The notes under the pieces were generated by a model that was not told the origin of the DNA, made no database searches, and saw nothing but the letters and a program-made list of their open reading frames with translations. The translations under genes and the position numbers were made by a program. From Mycolicibacterium porcinum (GTDB lineage Bacteria > Actinomycetota > Actinomycetes > Mycobacteriales > Mycobacteriaceae), in NCBI GenBank assembly GCA_002086835.1, contig MVIG01000023.1, forward strand, positions 1 through 64,000: a DNA stretch of 64,000 nucleotides, given 5' to 3'. Of the stretch, positions 46,977-55,879 are shown piece by piece; positions within the stretch are counted from its first letter, which is position 1, and every line of letters starts with the position of its first letter.

Positions 46977-47500
46977 CGGCATGGACCCTGGGCCCCGATT
47001 CGGGTGAGCTGCTGCTGCGCACCGGTGTGACGGGTAGTGCGTCGCGGATGGGGCATCGGTTGACCATCGCGATGCGCTCGTGGCAGGCGACGGTCGAATG
47101 GGATGGTGACACACCGTCTGCGGTGGAAGTGACGGTCGTCCTCGACTCGCTGGACGTGCTGCGCGGCGAGGGCGGCATGACGCCGTTAACGGGTGCCGAG
47201 AAGGGCCTGATTCGATCCAACGCACTGAAGACCTTGCGCGCGAAGAAGTTTCCGCAGGCACGATTCCGGTCCACCTCGATCGAGCGCTCTGGCTCCGTAG
47301 TGCGGCTCGCCGGCGTCCTCGACCTCGCCGGCCACTCCGGTGAGCAGAACGTCGAGGTCGAGGTGTCCGATGACTCTGTGCTCGGCACGGCATCGGTGCG
47401 GCACAGCGAGTTCGGCCTCAAGCCGTACTCGATGCTGATGGGGGCGATGAAGGTGGCCGATGAGGTCGAGGTGAATCTGACCGCCACCCGGCCGTCTTGA
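46973..47500 (+). CDS. YceI-family protein
   Basis: A 175-aa YceI-like lipocalin-fold protein (TLGPDSGELLLRTGVTGSASRMGH; ALKTLRAKKFPQARFRSTSI). Such proteins bind isoprenoid-type lipids. No signal peptide is seen, so it is probably cytosolic. GTG 46973 overlaps the DUF456 stop (GTGA). It is convergent with ptpB, with 95 nt between and no clear terminator. Confidence 0.9.
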   Translation: MTAWTLGPDSGELLLRTGVTGSASRMGHRLTIAMRSWQATVEWDGDTPSAVEVTVVLDSLDVLRGEGGMTPLTGAEKGLIRSNALKTLRAKKFPQARFRSTSIERSGSVVRLAGVLDLAGHSGEQNVEVEVSDDSVLGTASVRHSEFGLKPYSMLMGAMKVADEVEVNLTATRPS

Positions 47501-47595
47501 CCGCGCGTCGCGGTGCGCGTTGACTTCGACACCACGCACACCACTACCCGCGAAATCGCAGCGTCAGCTCAAAGTCAACGGGAGCTGAGCGGCGA

Positions 47596-48393
47596 CTAAC
47601 CGACCAGGCCGGCTCGCAGCGCCGCGAGTTCCTCCGCCGACACCCCGGCCGCCTCGAGAAACCCGCCCACCGAGCCGTACGCCTCGTCGAGCTTCTTCCA
47701 CGCGGCGGCGAGGTATTCCTCCCGCACACCGAGCACTTCGTCGGTCAACCGCGCCTCGGCATAGGTGATCATCTCCGGAGCTTCCTGGGCCCGCGCCCGC
47801 ACCGATTCCATGATCCGATTCCGCAGGGACGGGATGGCGCCGTTGCTGGCCAGGAAATCCTCGAAGATGCGGTCGCGGTCGACGCCCACCGCCTCCAGCA
47901 CCGTGGCCACGGTGAAACCGGTCCGGTCCTTGCCGGCGAAGCAGTGGGCGAGCACCGGACGTTCCTGTCCCAGAAGAGAAATCACCTCGCGCACCGCGCT
48001 GTGCGCACCCGGCAGCGTCGGGAACTCCTCGTATACCTCGGTCATGTACCGGCGGGCCGCGATGGCCGGGTCCTCGCCCTCGGCGGATTCCGACATCACC
48101 CGCTGGAAGGTGCTTTCGTGCGGCGCGTCATTCGAGGGGTCGTCGGGATGGAAGGGCAGCAGATGGACCGCCACTCCGTCGGGCACCTGTCCGGTGCCTT
48201 GCCGCTGCACCTCCTGGTGCGACCGCAGGTCGGCGACGTCGGTGATGCGGAGCCGACGGAACACCGCCCGGCCGTCATCCGAGAGCTGGCTGAGCTGGCT
48301 GGAGCGGTAGAGCAGCCCCGGCCGGATCGCCGTGATCTCGGCGACGTCCCGGAAGTTCCACGCCCCCGACAGTTCTCCCAATCCGGTGGTCAC
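47596..48393 (-). CDS. ptpB: Tyrosine/lipid phosphatase PtpB-like
   Basis: A 265-aa phosphatase with the P-loop HCFAGKDRTG (catalytic Cys151) and the N-terminal GAWNFRDVAE, matching M. tuberculosis PtpB (Rv0153c), which acts on phosphotyrosine and phosphoinositides. GTG 48393 overlaps the stop of the acyl-CoA dehydrogenase gene by 4 nt, the same pairing I recall for Rv0154c-Rv0153c. No signal peptide is present. In a non-pathogen its role is probably internal signalling or phosphate scavenging. Confidence 0.92.
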   Translation of the reverse strand: MTTGLGELSGAWNFRDVAEITAIRPGLLYRSSQLSQLSDDGRAVFRRLRITDVADLRSHQEVQRQGTGQVPDGVAVHLLPFHPDDPSNDAPHESTFQRVMSESAEGEDPAIAARRYMTEVYEEFPTLPGAHSAVREVISLLGQERPVLAHCFAGKDRTGFTVATVLEAVGVDRDRIFEDFLASNGAIPSLRNRIMESVRARAQEAPEMITYAEARLTDEVLGVREEYLAAAWKKLDEAYGSVGGFLEAAGVSAEELAALRAGLVG

Positions 48394-49643
48394 TGCGCGA
48401 CCACCGCGGTATGTGACTGACGGCTCGCCGCTGCCGCCAGAGGCGATTTCTCGCGACCCAGTTCGGCCCGGGCGATCGTGCGCATGTGGACCTCGTCGGG
48501 TCCGTCGAACAACCGCATCGCGCGGTGCCAGCTGTAGAGCCGGGCCAGGGGGAAGTCGTCGCTGACGCCCGCTGCGCCATGCACCTGGATGGCCCGGTCG
48601 ATCACGTCGCAGGCGACCTGCGGCGCCACCGACTTGATCTGGGAGACCAGCACGTGTGCGGCCTTGTTGCCTTCCTGGTCGATCATCCACGCGGCCTTCT
48701 CACACAACAGCCGGGCCTGATCGATTTCGTTGCGGGACTTGGCAATCGACTCGCGCACCACACCCTGCTCGGCCAGCGGCTTGCCGAACGCGACGCGCGT
48801 CTGCACGCGGTCGACCATCAACGCCAGCGCCCGCTCGGCCGCACCGAGCGCACGCATGCAGTGGTGGATGCGGCCCGGACCCAACCGGGCCTGGGCGATC
48901 GCGAAGCCGCTGCCCTCTTCGTGCAGCAGGTTCTCGGCCGGCACCCGCACGTTGTCGAACACGATCTCGCAGTGCCCGTGCTGGTCCTGCCAGCCGAACA
49001 CCGGCAGAGAACGCTGGATGTCCACGCCGGGGGTGTCGACGGGCACCAGGATCATCGACTGCTGGGCGTGGCTGGCCGCGTCGGGATTGGTGCGGCCCAT
49101 CACGATCAGGATCTTGCAGCGCGGGTCGGCGGCGCCGGTGATCCACCACTTGCGGCCGTTGATCACGTAGTCCGCACCGTCGCGCAGCATCGTGGTCTCG
49201 ATGTTGCGGGCATCCGAGGAGGCCACGGCGGGCTCGGTCATGGCGAAGGCGCTGCGGATCTCACCGTTGAGCAGGGGTTCGAGCCACTGCTTGCGCTGTG
49301 CCTCGTTGGCGAACAGGTGCAGGGTCTCCATGTTCCCGGTGTCCGGCGCCGCACAGTTGAGCGCCTCGGGAGCGATCTCCAGGCTCCACCCGGACAGCTC
49401 GGCCAGCGGCGCGTACTCCAGGTTGGTCAGGCCGGACTCCGACGGCAGAAACAGGTTCCACAGGCCCTGCTCACGCGCCTTGACCTTGAGCTCCTCGACC
49501 ACCGGCGGCACCGTGTGGTCCTTGGGGCCCTTCTCTTCGCGATAGGCGTGATACGAGGCCTCAGCCGGCAGCACGTGCTCGGTCATGAAGTCGGTCAACC
49601 GGGAGTGGTAATCAGCCGCTTTGGCCGACATCGCGAAGTCCAT
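48390..49643 (-). CDS. fadE2: Acyl-CoA dehydrogenase, ACAD10/11 type (FadE2-like)
   Basis: A 417-aa FAD-dependent acyl-CoA dehydrogenase. It has AFAMTEPAVASSDA (flavin/substrate loop) and RLFDGPDEVHMRTIA near the C-terminus, where the catalytic acid is Asp of DGPDEV as in ACAD10/11 rather than the usual Glu of EGT. ATG 49643 is the likely start: TATCGT ends 7 nt before it, a leaderless promoter, and the family start fits. It is cotranscribed with ptpB and divergent from the DUF1348 gene. Confidence 0.92.
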   Translation of the reverse strand: MDFAMSAKAADYHSRLTDFMTEHVLPAEASYHAYREEKGPKDHTVPPVVEELKVKAREQGLWNLFLPSESGLTNLEYAPLAELSGWSLEIAPEALNCAAPDTGNMETLHLFANEAQRKQWLEPLLNGEIRSAFAMTEPAVASSDARNIETTMLRDGADYVINGRKWWITGAADPRCKILIVMGRTNPDAASHAQQSMILVPVDTPGVDIQRSLPVFGWQDQHGHCEIVFDNVRVPAENLLHEEGSGFAIAQARLGPGRIHHCMRALGAAERALALMVDRVQTRVAFGKPLAEQGVVRESIAKSRNEIDQARLLCEKAAWMIDQEGNKAAHVLVSQIKSVAPQVACDVIDRAIQVHGAAGVSDDFPLARLYSWHRAMRLFDGPDEVHMRTIARAELGREKSPLAAAASRQSHTAVVAQ

Positions 49644-49686
49644 GCCAGCCACGATAGCCACATGGTTAGACAGGTAGAAAGGTGGC

Positions 49687-50172
49687 ATGACCGGAACGCC
49701 GCCCGCCATCCCACCCGAGAGCCGCCCGCCTTTCCCGCCCTTCACCCTGGAAACAGCCCTCCAGAAGGTTCAGGCGGCCGAGGATGCCTGGAACACCCGC
49801 GACCCGGAGCGGGTCAGCCTGGCCTACACGCCGGACTCGCAGTGGCGCAATCGCGACCTGCACATCGTCGGACGGGAACAGATCGTGGAGTTCCTGACTG
49901 CCAAATGGGAGCGCGAGCTGGATTACGTGCTGCGCAAGAGCCTGTGGGGGTTTCGGGAAAACCGGATGGCGGTGCGATTCCAGTACGAATGGCACGACGC
50001 GCAAGGACAGTGGTACCGCAGCTACGGAAACGAGTTGTGGCAGTTCACGCCTGAGGGTCTGATGGCGCGGCGTGAGGCCAGCATCAACGACGTCCTCATC
50101 GAGGAGTCGCAGCGGCGCTACTTCGGTCCGCGCCCGGAATCGGAGTACGGCCGCGACATCGAGCTCTGGTAG
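49687..50172 (+). CDS. DUF1348 (SnoaL/NTF2-like) protein
   Basis: A 161-aa NTF2-fold protein of the DUF1348 family ([23 protein letters not shown] given in part; [17 protein letters not shown]). The function is unknown; relatives bind small ligands. An AAAGGTGG site precedes ATG 49687. Its last 55 nt overlap the convergent MFS gene, so the two cannot be changed independently there. Confidence 0.9.
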   Translation: MTGTPPAIPPESRPPFPPFTLETALQKVQAAEDAWNTRDPERVSLAYTPDSQWRNRDLHIVGREQIVEFLTAKWERELDYVLRKSLWGFRENRMAVRFQYEWHDAQGQWYRSYGNELWQFTPEGLMARREASINDVLIEESQRRYFGPRPESEYGRDIELW

Positions 50173-51377
50173 CCGCGCCGCTGGGTGGCGCTGAGCGTGC
50201 AGGCCAGCACTCCGGCGAGGACGGCCAGACCGATCACGGTCCCGGCCACAGCGGGCCAGCCCGAGGCGTCGAACGCCAGCCCGCCGGCCCAGCCGATCAC
50301 GCTGGAACCCGCGTAGTAGAAGAGGTTGTACAGCGAGGACGCCTGCGCCTTGCCGTCACCGGCGGCGGCCCCGACCCAGCCCGAGGCGATCGCATGCGCA
50401 CCGAAGAACCCGGCGGTGGCGATCACCAGCCCGACCAGCACCACGATGACGTTGCCGGCCAGCGTGATCGCGACGCCGGCGATCATGGTGGCGATCGAGC
50501 CGAGCAGCACGGGTTTGCGGCCGAACCGGGTGGCCTCGGCGCCGGCGCGGGCCGAGGCCCAGGTGCCCGACAGGTAGGCCAGGAACACCAGGCTGACGAC
50601 GGTCTGCGGCAGGCCGAACGGCGCGGCCATCAGCCGGAATCCGAGGAAGTTGTACATCGCCACGAACCCGCCCATCAGCAGGAAGCCCTGGCTGTAGAGC
50701 ACGAGTTGACGCGGTGAGCGCAGGTTCTCGGCCAGGCGCCGGGCCAGGTTATGGGTGCGGGTCGGGGTGAAACCGCGCGCGGGTGGGGCGAGTTTGACGA
50801 ACGCGAATGCCGACAGTCCGCAGAGCACCGCGACCACCAGGACGCCGACGCGCCATCCGGCGAACTCGGCGACGGGCCCGGTGACCAGGCGGCCCGCCAG
50901 TCCGCCGATCGTGGTGCCCGCGACGTAGGTGCCTGCCGCGCGGGCGGCATGTCCGGCCTCGATCTCCTCGGTGAGGTAGGCGATGGCCACCGCGGGCACT
51001 CCGCCCAGCATCAGCCCTTCGACCAGCCGGCCGGACAACAGTAGTGGGGCGGTCGGGGCCAGCGGCACGATCAACCCGAGAACTGTTGCGGCAGTGATGG
51101 ATATCGTCATCGCCTGGACACGACCGATCCGGTCGGCCAGGGCCGACCACGGGATGACACCCAGCGCGAGGCCAACGGTGGCGGCCGAAATCGTCAGTGC
51201 GGCATGGGCGGCGCCGGTGCCCATATCCCGGGCGATCAGCGGGAGGACGGCCTGGGGTGAGTACAGCTGTGCGAACGTCGCGACGCCGGCACAGAACAAG
51301 GCGGCGAGCAGGCGGCGGTATTCACTGGACCCACGTGAATGCCCCTGCCAGTCGACGGAGGTCATGGAAGTGGACAC
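50118..51377 (-). CDS. MFS transporter, YnfM-like
   Basis: A 419-aa major facilitator protein with about 12 membrane helices and the motif [10 protein letters not shown] in loop 2-3 (MFS motif A-like). It resembles E. coli YnfM, which is also paired with a LysR gene. The substrate is unknown. Start GTG 51377 is preferred: TACCGT ends 7 nt before it, giving a leaderless mRNA; ATG 51365 is the alternative. The 3' end overlaps the DUF1348 gene. Confidence 0.88.
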   Translation of the reverse strand: MSTSMTSVDWQGHSRGSSEYRRLLAALFCAGVATFAQLYSPQAVLPLIARDMGTGAAHAALTISAATVGLALGVIPWSALADRIGRVQAMTISITAATVLGLIVPLAPTAPLLLSGRLVEGLMLGGVPAVAIAYLTEEIEAGHAARAAGTYVAGTTIGGLAGRLVTGPVAEFAGWRVGVLVVAVLCGLSAFAFVKLAPPARGFTPTRTHNLARRLAENLRSPRQLVLYSQGFLLMGGFVAMYNFLGFRLMAAPFGLPQTVVSLVFLAYLSGTWASARAGAEATRFGRKPVLLGSIATMIAGVAITLAGNVIVVLVGLVIATAGFFGAHAIASGWVGAAAGDGKAQASSLYNLFYYAGSSVIGWAGGLAFDASGWPAVAGTVIGLAVLAGVLACTLSATQRRGYQSSMSRPYSDSGRGPK

Positions 51378-51423
51378 TCAGACGACGGTAGGACGTCAGC
51401 AAAGATGTGTCCAATGCATGGGT

Positions 51424-52305
51424 TTAGTCAATGTCATGCACATTGCGCATGACGAATTCGGCGAAGCGCGCCGCGGCCGGCGGCAGCTCACGGTCCGTGT
51501 GCCAGGTCAGGCCGATCTGGCGCCTGGCCGAACTCTCCGACAACGGGATGTACGCGGCCCCCGGCTCGGCCCGTTCGGGCCGCGGGACCGGCACGACGGC
51601 AACCCCGAAACCCGCGGCCACCAGCCCCTCCATGGTCGGGATCTCCATGGCCTCGAACACCACCGGCGGTGAGATGCCGGCCTCGGCCCACAGTTCGTCG
51701 GTGAGTTGACGCAGCCCGAAATCGGGCGCCAGTGCGACGAAGGACTCGGCGCCGGCGTCGGCCAGCCGGATCCGGGACCGCCGCGCGAACCGATGCTCAC
51801 GCGGCACCGCCAGGCACAACCGCTCCATGTACAGCCCGCGCCAGCGAAAGCCGTCCGGACGTGGCGAGGTGATCGCGAGGTCGGCCTCACCGTGGGCCAG
51901 TCGTTCGACGATGTGGTGAGCGGCGCCCTGGAACAGCTCGAACCGCACCAACGGCGCGCCGGCACGGAACCGCCGCAACAGATCCGGCACGAACCAGCCG
52001 GCCTGCGAATGCAGGAACGCCAACCGCACCGTCCCGGTATCCGGATCGCGTAGCTCGGCGATTCTCTCGGTGGCCGAACGGATTTCAGCGATACTGCGGC
52101 GGGCATGCTCCAGCAGAATGTGGCCGTACGCATTGAGCCGCAGACGCCGGTTGACCCGGTCGAACAGCGGCACCCCCACCTGTTCCTCCAGCCGGGCCAG
52201 GGCGCGCGACAGGGTGGGCTGGCTGATGCCGAGTTCGGCTGCGGCGTCGGTGACATGCTCGGTCTCGGCGAGCACCACGAACCACTGCAGCTCGTCCAGA
52301 TGCAT
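51424..52305 (-). CDS. LysR-family regulator
   Basis: A 293-aa LysR-type regulator whose N-terminal helix-turn-helix includes TDAAAELGISQPTLSRALAR (about 18-37), followed by a substrate-binding domain. ATG 52305 gives the standard LysR start and is preceded by TAGAGT ending 7 nt upstream (leaderless). It lies 46 nt upstream of the MFS gene on the same strand and probably controls it. Confidence 0.92.
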   Translation of the reverse strand: MHLDELQWFVVLAETEHVTDAAAELGISQPTLSRALARLEEQVGVPLFDRVNRRLRLNAYGHILLEHARRSIAEIRSATERIAELRDPDTGTVRLAFLHSQAGWFVPDLLRRFRAGAPLVRFELFQGAAHHIVERLAHGEADLAITSPRPDGFRWRGLYMERLCLAVPREHRFARRSRIRLADAGAESFVALAPDFGLRQLTDELWAEAGISPPVVFEAMEIPTMEGLVAAGFGVAVVPVPRPERAEPGAAYIPLSESSARRQIGLTWHTDRELPPAAARFAEFVMRNVHDID

Positions 52306-52360
52306 ACTGCCGACTCTAAACGCGCTGATCACCGACCCGCGCTGTGCCATGCTGAGGCCC

Positions 52361-52999
52361 ATGGCCGAAAAGGTGCGGGTGGTGGTGGGCGATGACCACC
52401 CGATGTTCCGCGAAGGTGTGGTGCGCGCCTTGACCTCGAGCGGCGAGATCGACGTGGTGGCCGAGGCCGACAACGGCGCCGACGCACTGGAATTGATCCG
52501 GACCCACCGGCCGCAGGTGGCCCTGCTGGACTACCGGATGCCGCAGCTCGACGGCGCCGAGGTGGCCGCAGCGGTGAGCCGCGACGAGCTGCCCACGCGG
52601 GTGCTGCTGGTTTCCGCGCACGACGAGTCGGCGATCGTCTACACCGCGCTGCAGCAGGGGGCGGCCGGCTTCCTGTCCAAGGAGTCCACCCGCAGTGAGC
52701 TGGTGAACGCCGTGCTGTCGTGTGCCAAGGGCCGCGACGTGCTCGACCCGAACTTGGCAGCCGGACTGGCCGGAGAGATCCGTCGCCGCAACGAACCCGA
52801 CGTCCCGGTACTCAGCCCGCGCGAACGTGAGGTGCTCGACCTGATCGCCAAGGGCCGTTCCATCCCGGCGATGGCCAAGGAGCTGTTCCTGGCCCCGTCC
52901 ACAGTGAAGACCCACGTGCAACGCCTGTACGAGAAGTTGGGTGTGAGTGACCGGGGTGCGGCGGTCGCCGAGGCGATGCGCCGCCGGCTGCTGGACTGA
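52361..52999 (+). CDS. NarL-type response regulator
   Basis: A 212-aa response regulator with a receiver domain (acidic pair in GDDHPMF at 10-12; phospho-acceptor Asp in LLDYRMP near 55; Lys in SKESTRSE) and a LuxR-type helix-turn-helix (LSPREREVLDLIAKGRSI). ATG 52361 gives the family start. The kinase gene starts 1 nt after its stop, so the two form a two-component pair. The target genes are unknown. Confidence 0.94.
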   Translation: MAEKVRVVVGDDHPMFREGVVRALTSSGEIDVVAEADNGADALELIRTHRPQVALLDYRMPQLDGAEVAAAVSRDELPTRVLLVSAHDESAIVYTALQQGAAGFLSKESTRSELVNAVLSCAKGRDVLDPNLAAGLAGEIRRRNEPDVPVLSPREREVLDLIAKGRSIPAMAKELFLAPSTVKTHVQRLYEKLGVSDRGAAVAEAMRRRLLD

Positions 53000-53000
53000 C

Positions 53001-54167
53001 ATGTCGGGCGGGCGCGTCGTCGAGTTCTTCACCACCCAGCCCGTGCGGGTCTCGGCGGTGCTGCGGCTACCGCTGATCGGCCTGATCGTGCTGCTGGTCT
53101 CGGTGTGGGATGTCGACCACTGGTTGCCTGTGCTGTACGCGGTGATCCTGAGTGTGTATGCCGCTGTAGCAGTGCTGTGGCTGGTGGTCGTGTTCCGCGG
53201 GCCCATGCCGCCGTGGGCCGAATGGGCCTCCACCGCAGTCGATGTGCTGGTGCTGGTCGCCCTGTGCGCGGTGTCGGGCGGAGCCACCGCGGCGCTGCTG
53301 CCGGTGTTCTTCCTGTTGCCGATATCCGTTGCGTTCCAGGACCGCCCGTGGTTGACGGCGCTGCTCGGGGCCAGTACCGCCGTGGGTTACCTGGCGGTGT
53401 GGATCCTGTACTCCGAGCGTGACGACAACGTCGGCCTGCCCGACATCGTGTACATGCACGTGGGATTCCTGGCCTGGCTCGCGGTCGCGTCGGCCGCGTT
53501 GTCGTTCGTGCTGGCGCGGCGTTCGGCCAGGGTGCGGACCCTGATGGAGGTTCGGCGCCAGCTGGTGTCGGAGTCGACCCGGGCCGACCATCTGCGCAAT
53601 GCCGAACTGGCCGAACATCTGCACGACGGGCCGCTGCAGACCCTGCTGGCCGCGCGTCTGGACCTCGACGAGATCCGCGAACGCATCTCGGATCCAGGGC
53701 TGGACCGGGTACATGCGGCCCTGCAGGACACCGCGGTCGAGTTGCGCTCGACGGTGACGGCATTGCATCCGCAGGTGCTGGCCCAGCTGGGGCTGACCCC
53801 GGCGGTGCGGGAACTGTTGCGCCAGTATGAGACCCGGCCCGACATCACGGTGCGGGCGGATCTGGAAGACGTCGGGCATCCCGAAGGCCAAGCCCTGCTG
53901 TACCGCGCGGCCCGTGAGCTGCTGACGAACGTCAACAAACATGCCGGCGCGAGCACGATCTCGGTCGGGCTGCACCGGTCGGGCGAGCGCGTGGTGCTGA
54001 CCGTGGCAGATGACGGCCGGGGATTCGACCCGTCGACGGTGGCGCAGTCGGTCGCCGAGGGGCACATCGGGCTGGCCTCGCTGCAGGTCCGGATCGAGGC
54101 CATGGGCGGCTCGATGGCGATCTCGTCGGAGGCAGGGTTCGGCACCCAGGTCCGGGTCACGCTGTAG
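53001..54167 (+). CDS. Sensor histidine kinase, HisKA_3 type
   Basis: A 388-aa kinase with about five or six membrane helices in residues 15-175, a HisKA_3 block with the phospho-His in AEHLHDGPLQTLLAARLDL (near 210), and a HATPase domain with ELLTNVNKHA (N box) and DDGRGFD (G box). It has no large external domain, so it may sense membrane state or a hydrophobic ligand. It is paired with the response regulator upstream and convergent with the LCP gene (6-nt gap). Confidence 0.93.
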   Translation: MSGGRVVEFFTTQPVRVSAVLRLPLIGLIVLLVSVWDVDHWLPVLYAVILSVYAAVAVLWLVVVFRGPMPPWAEWASTAVDVLVLVALCAVSGGATAALLPVFFLLPISVAFQDRPWLTALLGASTAVGYLAVWILYSERDDNVGLPDIVYMHVGFLAWLAVASAALSFVLARRSARVRTLMEVRRQLVSESTRADHLRNAELAEHLHDGPLQTLLAARLDLDEIRERISDPGLDRVHAALQDTAVELRSTVTALHPQVLAQLGLTPAVRELLRQYETRPDITVRADLEDVGHPEGQALLYRAARELLTNVNKHAGASTISVGLHRSGERVVLTVADDGRGFDPSTVAQSVAEGHIGLASLQVRIEAMGGSMAISSEAGFGTQVRVTL

Positions 54168-54173
54168 CGGCGG

Positions 54174-55787
54174 CTATTTCACGCAGGGGACGCCGGACAC
54201 CTTCATCTGGCTCAGGTCGGTCGGTGCCGCGGACTTGGTGCCGGTCGCGGTGGCGGCCACGGTGGTCACCGGTGTGCTGGCCGTGGTCTCCCCCGTCGTC
54301 TCGCTGCTGGAGTCCCAGGTCGAATCCGAGGAGGCGTCCGACGAACTCTCCGAGGACGACTCGGTCAGGTACTCGTCGCCGGGGAAGTCGGTGCCGAGCG
54401 TCAACTGCACGGTTCCGGCGGCCACCTCCGACGACGGCGTGGCGATCACGCCCAACTTGTCGGCAAGTGATTGGGCTGCGGCCTCGGCGCCGGTCCCGTA
54501 GTCGATGGTGCTGACGGCGGCCAGAGATTCCGCGTCACCGATCTGTCCCGGGGTGAATCCGTTTGCGGAGAAGGTGGTTTCGAGCTGCGCGGCCAGTCCG
54601 GAGTAGGTGGAGGCATTGACCACGTCGAGCACCGCGCCGTGGCCTTCGAGGACGTGCGCAGGCCCTGTCGGGGCATTGGTGTTGCTGCCCGGCTCGGCGA
54701 CCAGGTCGTGCACGATGGCCCGGATGGTCGGAATGTCGACGATGTTGATGTCCTCGCCCAGCGAGTTCTGCCCGAATTCCTTGATGGGCAACGTGTACAG
54801 GGTCGGCGGAGCGCCGGTCAGTGCGGAGGCGCGGCTGGCGAAGCTGGCCAGGTCGAAACCGGAATCCAGCGCGACGTTCTGCTTGGTGACATTGAGCAGA
54901 TCGCGCAGCATGGTGGGGCTGGACAGGGCACCACTCTTACCGAGCGCCGAGACCAGTGCGGCGATGAACGCCTGCTGGCGGCGTGTGCGGTCGAGGTCGG
55001 TGAAGTTCTCGTCGTTGATGTCGCGGCGCTGGCGGACGAAGGCCATCGCCTGCGCGGCGTCGATCTGCTGGACGCCCTGATGGAAGTCGGCACCGGAGAA
55101 CGGGTCGGCGGTGTCGGCGTTGAGGCACACCGTGATCGGCGCCACAGCTTTGGCGATCTGGAAGAACGCGCCGAGGGTGACTTCCACGAAGTGGTCGATC
55201 GGAATGCCGAGCAGGTTGCGCACCGTGGCGATCTGGGCCCGCCGGCCGGCCTCACGGGCCTGCTGTTCGTTAAGTGCGGTGTTCTCGGAGCTGGCCTCCA
55301 GCGATTCCATTTCGCGCTGATAGGCCCAACCGTAGGCCTGCTTGACCTTGCCCTTGCATGGCTTGACGTCGCAGCCGGCCAGTTCGACGTAGTCGTCGCG
55401 CGGGATCGAGAACGCGGTCGCCGGGCCGCCGTTGCCGGGCAGGTGCACCACGATCAGCACGTTGGCGTTGTAGCCGCCCACGGTCTCGTCACCGGCGTGC
55501 AGCGCTTCATAGACATCCTGGGGCAGCGGGTTGCCGTGCTGGTCCAGCCTGCTGTCCAGCCCCATGATCAAGATGTTCTCGGTGTCCCCGGACGAGACGG
55601 GGCCGCCTTCCAGCGCGTTCGACGTGGTGATGCCGTCCAGCGCGCCGTGGTAGGACACCCAGCCGGCGCCCGTTCCGGCCAGCACCGTCGCCGCCACCAG
55701 GCCGACCGATACCCGGCGGGCCACCCGGACGCTGCGGCGCGGCATGCGGTGCCGGGCGGTGCTCGCGGCGTGGGTGGGTGCGTTCAT
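54174..55787 (-). CDS. LytR-CpsA-Psr (LCP) family protein
   Basis: A 537-aa LCP protein with a basic cytosolic N-terminus, one membrane helix (about 27-45), and an LCP domain (about 70-280) with catalytic-type residues in GLDSRLDQ, FSIPRDDYVEL and FVRQRRDINDENFTDLDRTRRQQ (given in part). A LytR_C domain (about 370-465) and a Ser/Thr-rich tail follow. LCP enzymes link arabinogalactan to peptidoglycan in mycobacteria. ATG 55787 follows GCAGGT; an in-frame ATG at 55799 is also possible. It is divergent from the hydrolase at 55880. Confidence 0.9.
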   Translation of the reverse strand: MNAPTHAASTARHRMPRRSVRVARRVSVGLVAATVLAGTGAGWVSYHGALDGITTSNALEGGPVSSGDTENILIMGLDSRLDQHGNPLPQDVYEALHAGDETVGGYNANVLIVVHLPGNGGPATAFSIPRDDYVELAGCDVKPCKGKVKQAYGWAYQREMESLEASSENTALNEQQAREAGRRAQIATVRNLLGIPIDHFVEVTLGAFFQIAKAVAPITVCLNADTADPFSGADFHQGVQQIDAAQAMAFVRQRRDINDENFTDLDRTRRQQAFIAALVSALGKSGALSSPTMLRDLLNVTKQNVALDSGFDLASFASRASALTGAPPTLYTLPIKEFGQNSLGEDINIVDIPTIRAIVHDLVAEPGSNTNAPTGPAHVLEGHGAVLDVVNASTYSGLAAQLETTFSANGFTPGQIGDAESLAAVSTIDYGTGAEAAAQSLADKLGVIATPSSEVAAGTVQLTLGTDFPGDEYLTESSSESSSDASSDSTWDSSSETTGETTASTPVTTVAATATGTKSAAPTDLSQMKVSGVPCVK

Positions 55788-55879
55788 GGCACCTGCCATT
55801 ATGGGGCTGTTCGCTGAGACTCCGCCCACCGGGGAAAACGGCTGGTCACCGCAGCCGTCCCGGCGTTAGCGTGCACAAC

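Noticed and set aside
47519..47575. Inverted repeat GTTGACTT / AAGTCAAC between the YceI and ptpB genes
   Set aside because: Only 8-9 bp with about 45 nt between arms; likely chance and not a convincing terminator.
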